Part shown: positions 1 to 5,291 of the stretch, piece by piece | How the letters are laid out: the number at the start of each line of letters is the position of its first letter | How positions within the stretch are numbered: the stretch's first letter is position 1 | Assembly: GCA_030669525.1 (NCBI GenBank) | Contig: DAOVDO010000057.1 | Coordinates: 1 to 6,266 of the forward strand | DNA from: Dehalococcoidia bacterium | GTDB taxonomy: Bacteria > Chloroflexota > Dehalococcoidia > GIF9 > AB-539-J10 | Reading direction: 5' to 3' | DNA length: 6,266 bases | Notes under the pieces: generated by a model | Database searches by the model: none | What the model saw: the letters and a program-made list of their open reading frames with translations, nothing else | What the model was told of the DNA's origin: nothing | Translations under genes and position numbers: made by a program

Positions 1-265
1 TTAGTGATAGGCTTGCTGCATAACCTAACGATAACGAGATGTATCCAATCTGGCATAAAATCAGGAAGTGGAATCAAAGGGAGTTTTTTCGTGGTGGTTG
101 GGGAAGAACCACAGTTTCATTTGCGAGTGGTTGGCCTGCACCCCTATGACTGGACAGAAGGGGTTAGGAGAACCTGTCATGTTGAGATGTCTACACCAGG
201 ACTGTCTGGTGCCAAGTGTTCACTCCACTTCTCACTGCACCCCTCCAGGTTTTCAGCTCTAGGGC
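1..265. other. Left-edge region without a supported gene, containing three small hairpins
   Basis: Overlapping open frames on the plus strand (92 and 64 codons) and a 40-codon one on the minus strand (61-180) resemble nothing I know. Three short perfect inverted repeats occur: GTGGTT/AACCAC at 94-112, ACCCCT/AGGGGT at 140-164, and CACCAG/CTGGTG at 194-211. None is followed by a T-run suitable for termination of the amidohydrolase transcript. The stretch could be a structured noncoding segment or the end of a degraded element, and I cannot decide between these. Confidence 0.4.
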
Positions 266-1288
266 TTACGGGCTTAACTTGAAGAGCTTCTCGGCTGTCA
301 GGTGACAAAACCTCTCTTTATCAGTGTCAGATATTGGTACCTTTTCCACGAAAGCCAGCGCATCCTCGTATTTCTCATACGGATAATCTAAGGCAAACAT
401 CATCCGGTCGGCACCGATTTCCAGGAACACACTCATAAATGCTGGCACAGCAAACATCCCACTGGTGCTTATGATAAAATTATCCCTGATATACTGGCTG
501 GGCAACTTCCTGATTTTAGGCTTGATTGGTTCCGCCCACACCTTCGTACAGGCGAAGTCCAACCGACTTATCCAGAATACTAATCCCTCACCAAGATGCC
601 CTAAAACAATTTTCAAGTCGGGGTACTTATCAAAGACACCGCTATATATCAAACGCATAGCATGCAATGCTACCTCAGCACCAAAACCCAGGGCTGGCCC
701 TGCCAGTGCGAAGCCATACTCAGCATAGGGTTTCACTATTGATGGGCTGGGTGTTGTTGGGTGCAGGTAAATAGGCACGCCCAGTTGCTCCGCCTTTTCA
801 AATATGACCCAGTACCTTTCATCATCGAGATACGTATCTCCAATATGCGAGTTTATCTTAGCCCCCTTAAGTCCAAGCTCCTTAACAGCTCGTTCGAGTT
901 CATCAGCAGCTTCATCAGGGCTCTGAGGTGCTAGGGCCGCTAGTCCGATAAATCTATCAGGGTATCTTTTAACCGCCTGGGATAGCTCATCATTGGTCCT
1001 CTTGGACCAGGCTGTACCATCAGCTGGGCTGAATTGTTCACAACCTGGCGTTGATAGGCTGAGTACCTGGATATCAATACCAGATTTGTCCATATCCCTC
1101 AGTCTGCCTTCAGCAAGGTCAAGAAGGCTATCCTCAATACCCGTTCCATGCGGCTCCCATACATTAGGGGTATACCATAGCCTGGTAGCCCCTTTGTATG
1201 ACTCCTCCCTGGGTATTTCACTTCTAGCGAGCATATACTCACAAAATCCTTGCGTATAAAAATGAGCTTCGACATCAATTTTCTTCAT
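266..1288 (-). CDS. Metal-dependent amidohydrolase (amidohydrolase 2 / ACMSD-like, probable decarboxylase)
   Basis: This 340-residue cytosolic TIM-barrel protein belongs to the amidohydrolase-2 family, which includes ACMSD, gamma-resorcylate decarboxylase and 5-carboxyvanillate decarboxylase. The visible metal-site candidates are Glu7 and His9 in VEAHF near the N-terminus, His176 in YLHP, His231 in GHLGEG and Asp301 in ALDYPYE. The first motif is E-x-H rather than the H-x-H of ACMSD, which is the pattern of the resorcylate and carboxyvanillate decarboxylases. A nonoxidative decarboxylase of an aromatic or related acid is therefore the first guess; a hydrolase cannot be excluded and the substrate is unknown. 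The frame stays open upstream to 1360, but I chose the ATG at 1288 because AAGGAGG lies 7 bases before it and family homology begins at MKKIDVEAHF. It appears to be a separate transcription unit, with a candidate promoter and palindrome at about 1394-1422. The length is normal and it looks intact. Confidence 0.88.
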   Translation of the reverse strand: MKKIDVEAHFYTQGFCEYMLARSEIPREESYKGATRLWYTPNVWEPHGTGIEDSLLDLAEGRLRDMDKSGIDIQVLSLSTPGCEQFSPADGTAWSKRTNDELSQAVKRYPDRFIGLAALAPQSPDEAADELERAVKELGLKGAKINSHIGDTYLDDERYWVIFEKAEQLGVPIYLHPTTPSPSIVKPYAEYGFALAGPALGFGAEVALHAMRLIYSGVFDKYPDLKIVLGHLGEGLVFWISRLDFACTKVWAEPIKPKIRKLPSQYIRDNFIISTSGMFAVPAFMSVFLEIGADRMMFALDYPYEKYEDALAFVEKVPISDTDKERFCHLTAEKLFKLSP

Positions 1289-1295
1289 GCTACTT

Positions 1296-1302
1296 CCTCC
1301 TT
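1296..1302 (-). promoter_or_regulatory. Strong Shine-Dalgarno AAGGAGG of the amidohydrolase gene
   Basis: The minus strand reads AAGGAGG followed by 7 bases and ATG. This is the best ribosome binding site in the window, and it decides the start at 1288 over the longer open frame that begins at 1360. Confidence 0.85.
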
Positions 1303-1393
1303 GTTTCGTTCTGGCATAACTATGACTCTGCTGAATATTAACCGCATAGCTCATCAGCACCCCATACGGTCAGTGTCTCTCAAAGGCTTTCCG

Positions 1394-1411
1394 ACTATAG
1401 CATGCTGTAGT
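1394..1411. promoter_or_regulatory. 18-base near-perfect palindrome, possible operator
   Basis: ACTATAGCATGCTGTAGT is an inverted repeat centred on GCATGC, with one mismatched pair (1398/1407). It covers the candidate -10 hexamer and part of the spacer of the amidohydrolase promoter, which is where a repressor dimer would block RNA polymerase. No regulator gene is visible nearby and I do not recognise the motif. Confidence 0.35.
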
Positions 1412-1422
1412 GGCTAATACAA
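1394..1422 (-). promoter_or_regulatory. Candidate sigma70-like promoter for the amidohydrolase gene
   Basis: On the minus strand a -35-like TTGTAT (1417-1422, 3 of 6 consensus bases) is followed by a 17-base spacer and a -10-like TATAGT (1394-1399, 5 of 6). It would start transcription near 1387 and give a leader of about 100 bases. The spacing is ideal but the -35 is weak, so this is a prediction only. No convincing terminator separates it from the PAC2 gene upstream, so readthrough is also possible. Confidence 0.4.
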
Positions 1423-1456
1423 TAGCTTATAGTTGCCTACCATCCAAGTGACACAT

Positions 1457-2263
1457 CTAAAGACTTTCATACACCTCTCTGGCCAGTCTTACCTGCTCCT
1501 CTTCATTCAGGCTGAGTCCACTTTCCAGTCGGTTGATATACTCGTTGATTTCGATATTTTCTTCTCTCAATCGGGCAATTTTCTCATTCTGGTTCCCGAT
1601 TTCCAGGTCTAACTTTCCCAAATCCAGCCCCAGGTTAAATCTGCTATCCAGAAAAGAAAGGGTGAGCTTTATCGCGGCGGGGTCCTCTCCAGAAGCCAGG
1701 TAAAATGGTATCTCTGTCCAGAGGCTCACCCCCGGGATACCTCTCCTTTCAGCCGTCCATAGAAGGTAACTACTCATGGCTGGTGGTCCCTCCCATGTCA
1801 TATCTCGCAGCCCATAGCCCTGAAGCGTTTCCTGGAATTCTGGTTGACTGTAAACTGCCAGTATTCTCCGTGGGGTAGTATGTGCGGTAAGTGAGGGAGT
1901 CACGTTAATAGTATATAGTTCTTTAACATGACAGTGATGTTCGGCGAAATCCAGGAGCGCATTTAAGAATTTATACCATTCATAGTTGGGCTCCTTGCTT
2001 CCGAAGATTAAAAGGTCGCTTTTCTCACAAGCCCAGAAATTACTTTCTGGAACCTGGATTAAATTCTCCTTAAATGCCGCACCTCCCAGAGAGAAAAAGG
2101 TAGGGGGCTGGATTTCAGCGACCTTCTCGCCACCCAGTTCCAGGTTTAAAAAGTTGATAATCCTGGAGCTCAATTTACCAATATCGTGGTTTTGCCAGCC
2201 GACAATTAAAGATGGGTTTTGAAACTGGGGGGACTGGTAGATTTCAAACAGATTTCTCTCCAC
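1457..2263 (-). CDS. PAC2-family protein, divergent second copy with C-terminal helical tail
   Basis: This 268-residue cytosolic protein resembles the PAC2 (proteasome assembly chaperone 2-like) family and its upstream neighbour, but is more diverged. The opening strand-loop motif reads IVGWQNHDIGK (about 20-30) where the neighbour has CGWPGIGNIG. Later family-like blocks are the SDLLIFGS strand (82-89), a helix ending near 115, LYTINVTPSLTAHTTPRRI (116-134) and GIPGVSLWTEIP (175-186). Residues 215-268 are charged, with a heptad-like look, and probably form a coiled coil. It does not end in the HbYX tail used by some proteasome-binding chaperones. Translation starts at GTG, 6 bases after GGGAG, inside the 3' end of the preceding gene, which suggests coupling and perhaps a heteromer with that protein. 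The biochemical role is unknown; many bacteria carry PAC2 proteins without a proven proteasome link. Confidence 0.75.
   Translation of the reverse strand: MERNLFEIYQSPQFQNPSLIVGWQNHDIGKLSSRIINFLNLELGGEKVAEIQPPTFFSLGGAAFKENLIQVPESNFWACEKSDLLIFGSKEPNYEWYKFLNALLDFAEHHCHVKELYTINVTPSLTAHTTPRRILAVYSQPEFQETLQGYGLRDMTWEGPPAMSSYLLWTAERRGIPGVSLWTEIPFYLASGEDPAAIKLTLSFLDSRFNLGLDLGKLDLEIGNQNEKIARLREENIEINEYINRLESGLSLNEEEQVRLAREVYESL
2244..2263 (-). other. 20-base overlap between the two PAC2 genes, with internal Shine-Dalgarno and GTG start
   Basis: The upstream PAC2 gene stops with TGA at 2244-2246, while the downstream gene begins with GTG at 2261-2263 in another frame. The Shine-Dalgarno GGGAG of the downstream gene (2270-2274) sits within upstream codons. 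This arrangement favours translational coupling and roughly fixed stoichiometry of the two products. Confidence 0.8.
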
Positions 2264-3164
2264 CTTGCTCTCCCTTTTTCTGGAAAATTTCGTCGATGTG
2301 GTCTTTAATCCATCTGGCGTCAGGTTCGGTTATCCCTCCAGGCCTGGCCTGGATAGCAAGCTTTCTTTCATCATATCGCTCCTTTATCTCCGCCGGGAAC
2401 GCGCTATAGACACCTTCAACAATTTCTTCTATCCGGGCAACCATCTCATTGAGAATGTTAGGGTCGATGCCTGTTCCTAATATGGCGGCAAAAACCTCGA
2501 GCACGGATTTGGAAGCCCTGGGATAGGGAAAGGGAGAGCTAGAAAGCCAGTCTGGAATTTCTCCCATCAGGCAGACACTTTCCAATCCCCTCTTCTTAGC
2601 CACTGCCAGTAAAAGACCGTTTAACCCTGTGATAACCCCCTCACCTTCTCCCACTCCCCTTTCGTTTATAAAAACTGTGTTGGGATATCTTTCTACCTCT
2701 GCTATTAAGCTCTCAGAGCTTACAACTGAGATGACCCTCGGCTTGATAGTGTGGTGAGTGGGCGCAACACAGGCACCCGAAGTGTAAACCCTCCGACAGC
2801 CAAACTTTTCAGCTACGTCCAGAACAAGATTGGCCATCTGGTAAGCTTTTCCTCCCCTGGCGTACGTCCTGCCCTCTCCCTCAGTTGGTTGTTCCTCTCC
2901 AATGAAAAATATTAAATCTCGCCTTTCCAGTTTCTTGTAGTAAAATTTGTTAGTGGGGAACTCCAGGCCTCTCAGCAAGCCGTTTCTGATGGAGACTCTG
3001 GTGGGATAGAAAAAGTCCCAGGGCTCTATTTCTCCCAACTCCTGTGCCTCTAACTCTCCTTTCAGGGCATTAACGGCGAGTAGGCCGATATTTCCGATGC
3101 CAGGCCAGCCGCAAAGCAGGTCGGGTTTCTCAAGCTCGGGCACAGTAAATAGTTTAATTCCCAT
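2244..3164 (-). CDS. PAC2-family protein (proteasome assembly chaperone-like)
   Basis: This 306-residue cytosolic protein carries the typical PAC2-family signature. It has the N-terminal Gly-rich loop LLCGWPGIGNIGLLA (16-30), the RRDLIFFIGEEQP strand (81-93), YTSGACVAPTHHTIKPRVI (127-145), the GVGEGEGVITGLNGLLL segment (170-186) and CLMGEIPDW (198-206). The last 70 residues are mostly helical and charged. Archaeal and eukaryotic relatives help assemble 20S proteasomes; bacterial members are largely uncharacterised, and the C-terminus (EKSV) lacks an HbYX motif, so a proteasome role is not supported here. The ATG at 3164 follows GGAG by 6 bases. That GGAG is the 3' arm of a perfect 11-bp inverted repeat, so initiation may be controlled by RNA structure. 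It is the first gene of a two-gene unit with the overlapping PAC2 gene. Confidence 0.85.
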   Translation of the reverse strand: MGIKLFTVPELEKPDLLCGWPGIGNIGLLAVNALKGELEAQELGEIEPWDFFYPTRVSIRNGLLRGLEFPTNKFYYKKLERRDLIFFIGEEQPTEGEGRTYARGGKAYQMANLVLDVAEKFGCRRVYTSGACVAPTHHTIKPRVISVVSSESLIAEVERYPNTVFINERGVGEGEGVITGLNGLLLAVAKKRGLESVCLMGEIPDWLSSSPFPYPRASKSVLEVFAAILGTGIDPNILNEMVARIEEIVEGVYSAFPAEIKERYDERKLAIQARPGGITEPDARWIKDHIDEIFQKKGEQGGEKSV

Positions 3165-3170
3165 CCCATT

Positions 3171-3203
3171 CTCCAGTTAAATTATCGTCCTTTTTAACTG
3201 GAG
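3171..3203 (-). promoter_or_regulatory. Perfect 11-bp inverted repeat enclosing the Shine-Dalgarno of the PAC2 operon
   Basis: In transcript sense the leader reads CTCCAGTTAAA, an 11-base loop (AAGGACGATAA), then TTTAACTGGAG, 6 bases and the ATG. All 11 pairs are Watson-Crick. The GGAG Shine-Dalgarno is fully paired with CTCC of the 5' arm, so the folded RNA would hide the ribosome binding site. As DNA, the two arms are centred 22 bases apart, about two helical turns, so a protein operator is an alternative. It has no U-run and is not a terminator. Confidence 0.6.
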
Positions 3204-3261
3204 TCGCAAATAATATCCAGAGCATACACTTCCAGAGATATGAAAAGGTGCAGAATTTTTT

Positions 3262-3267
3262 ATTATA
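3262..3267 (-). promoter_or_regulatory. Candidate -10 element (TATAAT) for the PAC2 pair
   Basis: A perfect TATAAT lies about 100 bases upstream of the PAC2 start and would place the transcript start near 3255, leaving the whole inverted repeat at 3171-3203 in the 5' leader. There is no good -35: with 17 bases of spacing the hexamer is CCCGAA. There is no TG extension either, so confidence is low. Confidence 0.3.
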
Positions 3268-3318
3268 CTGTTTACATCTCGCCGTTCGGGGCAGTTCGCC
3301 CTGTAGATATTGCCTTCC

Positions 3319-3396
3319 CTAATCAATGATACCGACCCTGTTGTAAAGTTTCTCCGCCTCCTCCATGTAATGGGTGGTGAGGAAGATGGTTTTCCC
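3319..3396 (-). pseudogene. Remnant of an ABC-transporter ATPase gene (H-loop region)
   Basis: Reading the minus strand from 3396 gives GK, then TIFLTTHYMEEAEKL, then YNRVGIID, then a TAG stop at 3319-3321. TTH-x-MEEAE-L-x-RV-x-IID is the H-loop and following segment of ABC-2 type drug or lipid exporter ATPases, where the next residues are normally x-G-[KR]. After the stop the frame continues with GRQYLQG, which still fits the family. Upstream the frame meets a stop (TGA) within five codons before the match, and no Walker A, signature or Walker B motif is present. It is therefore a short dead fragment of about 25 to 33 codons, left by deletion or rearrangement. It is too short to name the transporter. 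Confidence 0.7.
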
Positions 3397-3634
3397 CAGT
3401 ATCCATACTCATTTTTCCTTCTATTTTGGTGACCGGGCAGGGAGGCAAGTTGTCACAGGTGCTAGAATAGCAGGAATGCCCGGAGAAAATAAAGAGTTGC
3501 TCGGTGGGGAGGGTGGAGTGCAAACCTGAGTGCTAAGCTTGCAGGGGGTAGCGTTAATCCGGCGGATATAAAAAATAATAAGTTACAGCGTAGTGGGTAA
3601 AGGCTGATTGGATAGGCGGTGGAGCTTCCTGGTT

Positions 3635-5161
3635 TTACATTACCTTCTTCAACCTGGGGTTGGGGGTGATGCCGGGCATCCTGCCCCTTTTAGCAATGGG
3701 CTTGCCTTCCACTTCGTGCAGGTCAGCGGTGAAGTCAATGGGCCTGGCATCGCTGATATAGCTGCCAACAGCGAATATGTCGACGGGGGCATTTTCGTTG
3801 ATGAAATATCGGATGCGCTCCGGGTTAAGTCCGCCACTGACAACAATCTTTACCGCTTTAAACCCATCGAGGTCCAGCCAGGCTCTTACCTCTTTGACCA
3901 GATCGGCGGTGACTCTGCCTCTTTCCGAGGGAGTATCAAGTCTTACACCCTGTAACTTCCCCTGCATTGCTCTGGCCACAGTTACACTTTCCCTGACTTC
4001 ATCCTCAAAAGTATCCACCAGGGCGATGCGAGGTACTTCGGGAGGCATATGCTTATCGAAGGCGATAGTGGCTCTGGCAGTGTTGTCTATGATAATGATG
4101 AGTGCATGGGGAATGGTGCCGGTGGGCTTGACGCCAGCAAGCTCGGCGCCAACTGTGCTGGCACATCCAGAGCAGCCTCCCACGATAGCGGAGTATTCCA
4201 TAACACCCACCACCGAAGGATGGACGTGGCGGGCGCCAAAACTGACAGCAGGGATTTCCCCGGCGGCATCGACACATTCACGGGCGGCAGTAGCCCAGCC
4301 ACTACAATGGGCAAGAATGCCCAGATAGGCTGTTTCATAAGTTCCGTAGCTCTGGTAAGGAGCTTTGATACGCAGGACTACCTCTTTTTTGTTGAAGGAC
4401 TCGCCTTCACCAAGTGCCCAGACTTCACGATTTTCTACTGGGAGTACTTTGTCCAGCAGTGCTTTTACTTCTTCTATACCACAAAGAATACCACCCCGTG
4501 TGGGGAATACCTCCATGGTGGCTACGGGATTAATGCCCTCTTTTTTAAGTATTTCCACAGTGCGTGGGAAATAAATATCAGCGGTTTTCCCGCTTAGGAC
4601 TGAATCGGCAATTTCGAAGTGGGGTTGAGGGGAGCTAACTTTCGGTGTGATAAGCTTAGCTCCAAGCACCTTTTCCATATAATCCAGCGCGAAAGAATGA
4701 GCCCTGTTATCAAACGAAGCAACACAATCAACGGGGATTTCAACTTCGTAGCCCCTGTTTCTGGCATCAATTACTGCCTGCAGAACACAAATATGGGTAC
4801 ATACACCACAGACGACCAGGGTTTCGGGCTTGAGCGAGTCCAGTTTCTTGTCCAGAGTAGTATTATGGAAGCTGCTGAAGGTTTTTTTAGGTATTATTTC
4901 GCCAGGATATGGCGAAAGCTCCGGTATGATTTCAGCTTCAGCAGTGCCTTCAATGCAGTGCGGCGGAAACATTTTGAATTCAGGGTCATCAGGTGAGTGG
5001 TGGTCACATAGATAGAAAATCTTTGAGTCATGCTGTAACTCTCGCTCAAGCAGTTTCCTGACATTGGGGATGATAGTTCGGGCGTTTACACCGCAAAAAA
5101 GTGGGTAACCCTCCTCAAGGAACCCGCGCAGCATATCTGATACAAGTATTACTCTAGCCAT
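3635..5161 (-). CDS. Nicotinamidase / nicotinate phosphoribosyltransferase fusion protein
   Basis: A 508-residue bifunctional cytosolic enzyme predicted to turn nicotinamide into nicotinate and then, with PRPP, into nicotinate mononucleotide (the PncA and PncB steps of NAD salvage). Residues 1-175 form an isochorismatase-fold nicotinamidase. The likely triad is Asp9 (VSDM), Lys93 (or Lys92) and Cys125 (THICV). Metal ligands are Asp53, His55, Glu61 and His68 (DHH, DPEF, FPPHC), which fits the D-H-E-H site of Streptococcus-type nicotinamidases. After a linker of about 10 residues, 183-508 match archaeal-type NaPRTase: SGKTADIYFPRT (190-201), YETAYLGIL (275-283), FGARHVHP (308-315), GTIPHA (348-353), VRLDTP (406-411), VSGGLNPE (441-448), VGSYIS (465-470) and KRGRMPG (491-497). 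Both halves look complete; the zinc-knuckle tail of some relatives is absent. The start has no Shine-Dalgarno but a promoter lies just upstream. Both domains could be mis-specific paralogs, but the pairing argues for salvage. Confidence 0.88.
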   Translation of the reverse strand: MARVILVSDMLRGFLEEGYPLFCGVNARTIIPNVRKLLERELQHDSKIFYLCDHHSPDDPEFKMFPPHCIEGTAEAEIIPELSPYPGEIIPKKTFSSFHNTTLDKKLDSLKPETLVVCGVCTHICVLQAVIDARNRGYEVEIPVDCVASFDNRAHSFALDYMEKVLGAKLITPKVSSPQPHFEIADSVLSGKTADIYFPRTVEILKKEGINPVATMEVFPTRGGILCGIEEVKALLDKVLPVENREVWALGEGESFNKKEVVLRIKAPYQSYGTYETAYLGILAHCSGWATAARECVDAAGEIPAVSFGARHVHPSVVGVMEYSAIVGGCSGCASTVGAELAGVKPTGTIPHALIIIIDNTARATIAFDKHMPPEVPRIALVDTFEDEVRESVTVARAMQGKLQGVRLDTPSERGRVTADLVKEVRAWLDLDGFKAVKIVVSGGLNPERIRYFINENAPVDIFAVGSYISDARPIDFTADLHEVEGKPIAKRGRMPGITPNPRLKKVM

Positions 5162-5175
5162 AGTATTAATGACGG

Positions 5176-5205
5176 ATTATAAGACTTCTCGAGTATCTTG
5201 TTCAA
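5176..5205 (-). promoter_or_regulatory. Sigma70-like promoter of the fusion gene, giving a very short leader
   Basis: On the minus strand TTGAAC (5200-5205, 4 of 6 consensus) is followed by 18 bases and a perfect TATAAT (5176-5181). Only 14 bases separate TATAAT from the ATG at 5161, so transcription should begin about 8 to 9 bases before the start codon. This fits the lack of any Shine-Dalgarno there. Confidence 0.55.
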
Positions 5206-5226
5206 ACACAACCCGCCTTCTCTCGG

Positions 5227-5276
5227 ACAGATTACATGCGTTCCATCGACTCTTTTGCTTATCGTCGGTAATCTGT
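5227..5276. repeat. 9-bp perfect inverted repeat downstream of purH
   Basis: ACAGATTAC (5227-5235) and GTAATCTGT (5268-5276) are exact reverse complements separated by 32 bases, with a smaller GAC/GTC pairing nested inside. In the minus-strand transcript it would form a long-loop stem right after the purH stop codon and before the fusion promoter. No U-run follows in that direction, so it is not a classical terminator; it may protect the 3' end or bind a protein. Confidence 0.4.
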
Positions 5277-5291
5277 TTTCTCCTCCTGGAG

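Larger units (their letters stand above)
3165..3634. other. 470-base gap without an intact gene
   Basis: From right to left this stretch holds the tail of the fusion transcript, an unrecognised segment with a 66-codon open frame on the minus strand that I do not believe (3323-3523), the ABC ATPase remnant, a TATAAT box and the inverted repeat before the PAC2 gene. The minus strand has a T-rich run at about 3567-3583 after the fusion gene, but only a 4-bp stem precedes it, so no terminator is called. Confidence 0.6.

Noticed and set aside
61..180. 40-codon open frame on the minus strand (starts MTGSPNPF)
   Set aside because: No recognisable family and no good Shine-Dalgarno; kept only as part of the unexplained left-edge region.
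4..282. Open frames of 92 and 64 codons on the plus strand at the left edge
   Set aside because: No recognisable domain, no ribosome binding site that I can see, opposite strand to all real genes, and the longer one runs into the amidohydrolase 3' end.
1302..1358. CTGATGAG followed later by CGAAAC upstream of the amidohydrolase, recalling a hammerhead ribozyme core
   Set aside because: The bases next to CGAAAC do not pair with those after CTGATGA, so stem II cannot form as required; probably chance.
1289..1360. N-terminal extension of 24 residues on the amidohydrolase from the start at 1360
   Set aside because: The extension has no family similarity and bypasses the strong AAGGAGG before the ATG at 1288.
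3281..3306. GGGC/GCCC mini-palindrome near TTCGGGGCAGTTCGCCC, recalling dispersed GC-rich repeats seen in some environmental bacteria
   Set aside because: The stem is only 4 bp and there is no second copy in the window, so a repeat family cannot be claimed.
3323..3523. 66-codon open frame on the minus strand with several Cys residues
   Set aside because: It overlaps the ABC ATPase remnant in a different frame and resembles no family; the ABC reading is much more convincing.
3529..3537. GAGTGCTAA, identical to one half of the CIRCE heat-shock operator
   Set aside because: The partner TTAGCACTC is missing at the required 9-base spacing and no chaperone gene is nearby.
3567..3606. Possible terminator after the fusion gene (T-rich run on the minus strand)
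   Set aside because: Only a 4-bp CAGC/GCTG stem with a 13-base loop precedes it, too weak to call.
3777..4328. Long plus-strand open frames (up to 183 codons) opposite the fusion gene
   Set aside because: They are antisense shadows of a well-conserved coding frame, with low-complexity Ser/Thr/Ala composition and no family similarity.
5280..5287. Shine-Dalgarno-like AGGAGGAG on the minus strand just after purH
   Set aside because: No start codon with a sensible open frame follows at proper distance; the nearest ATG opens only four codons.
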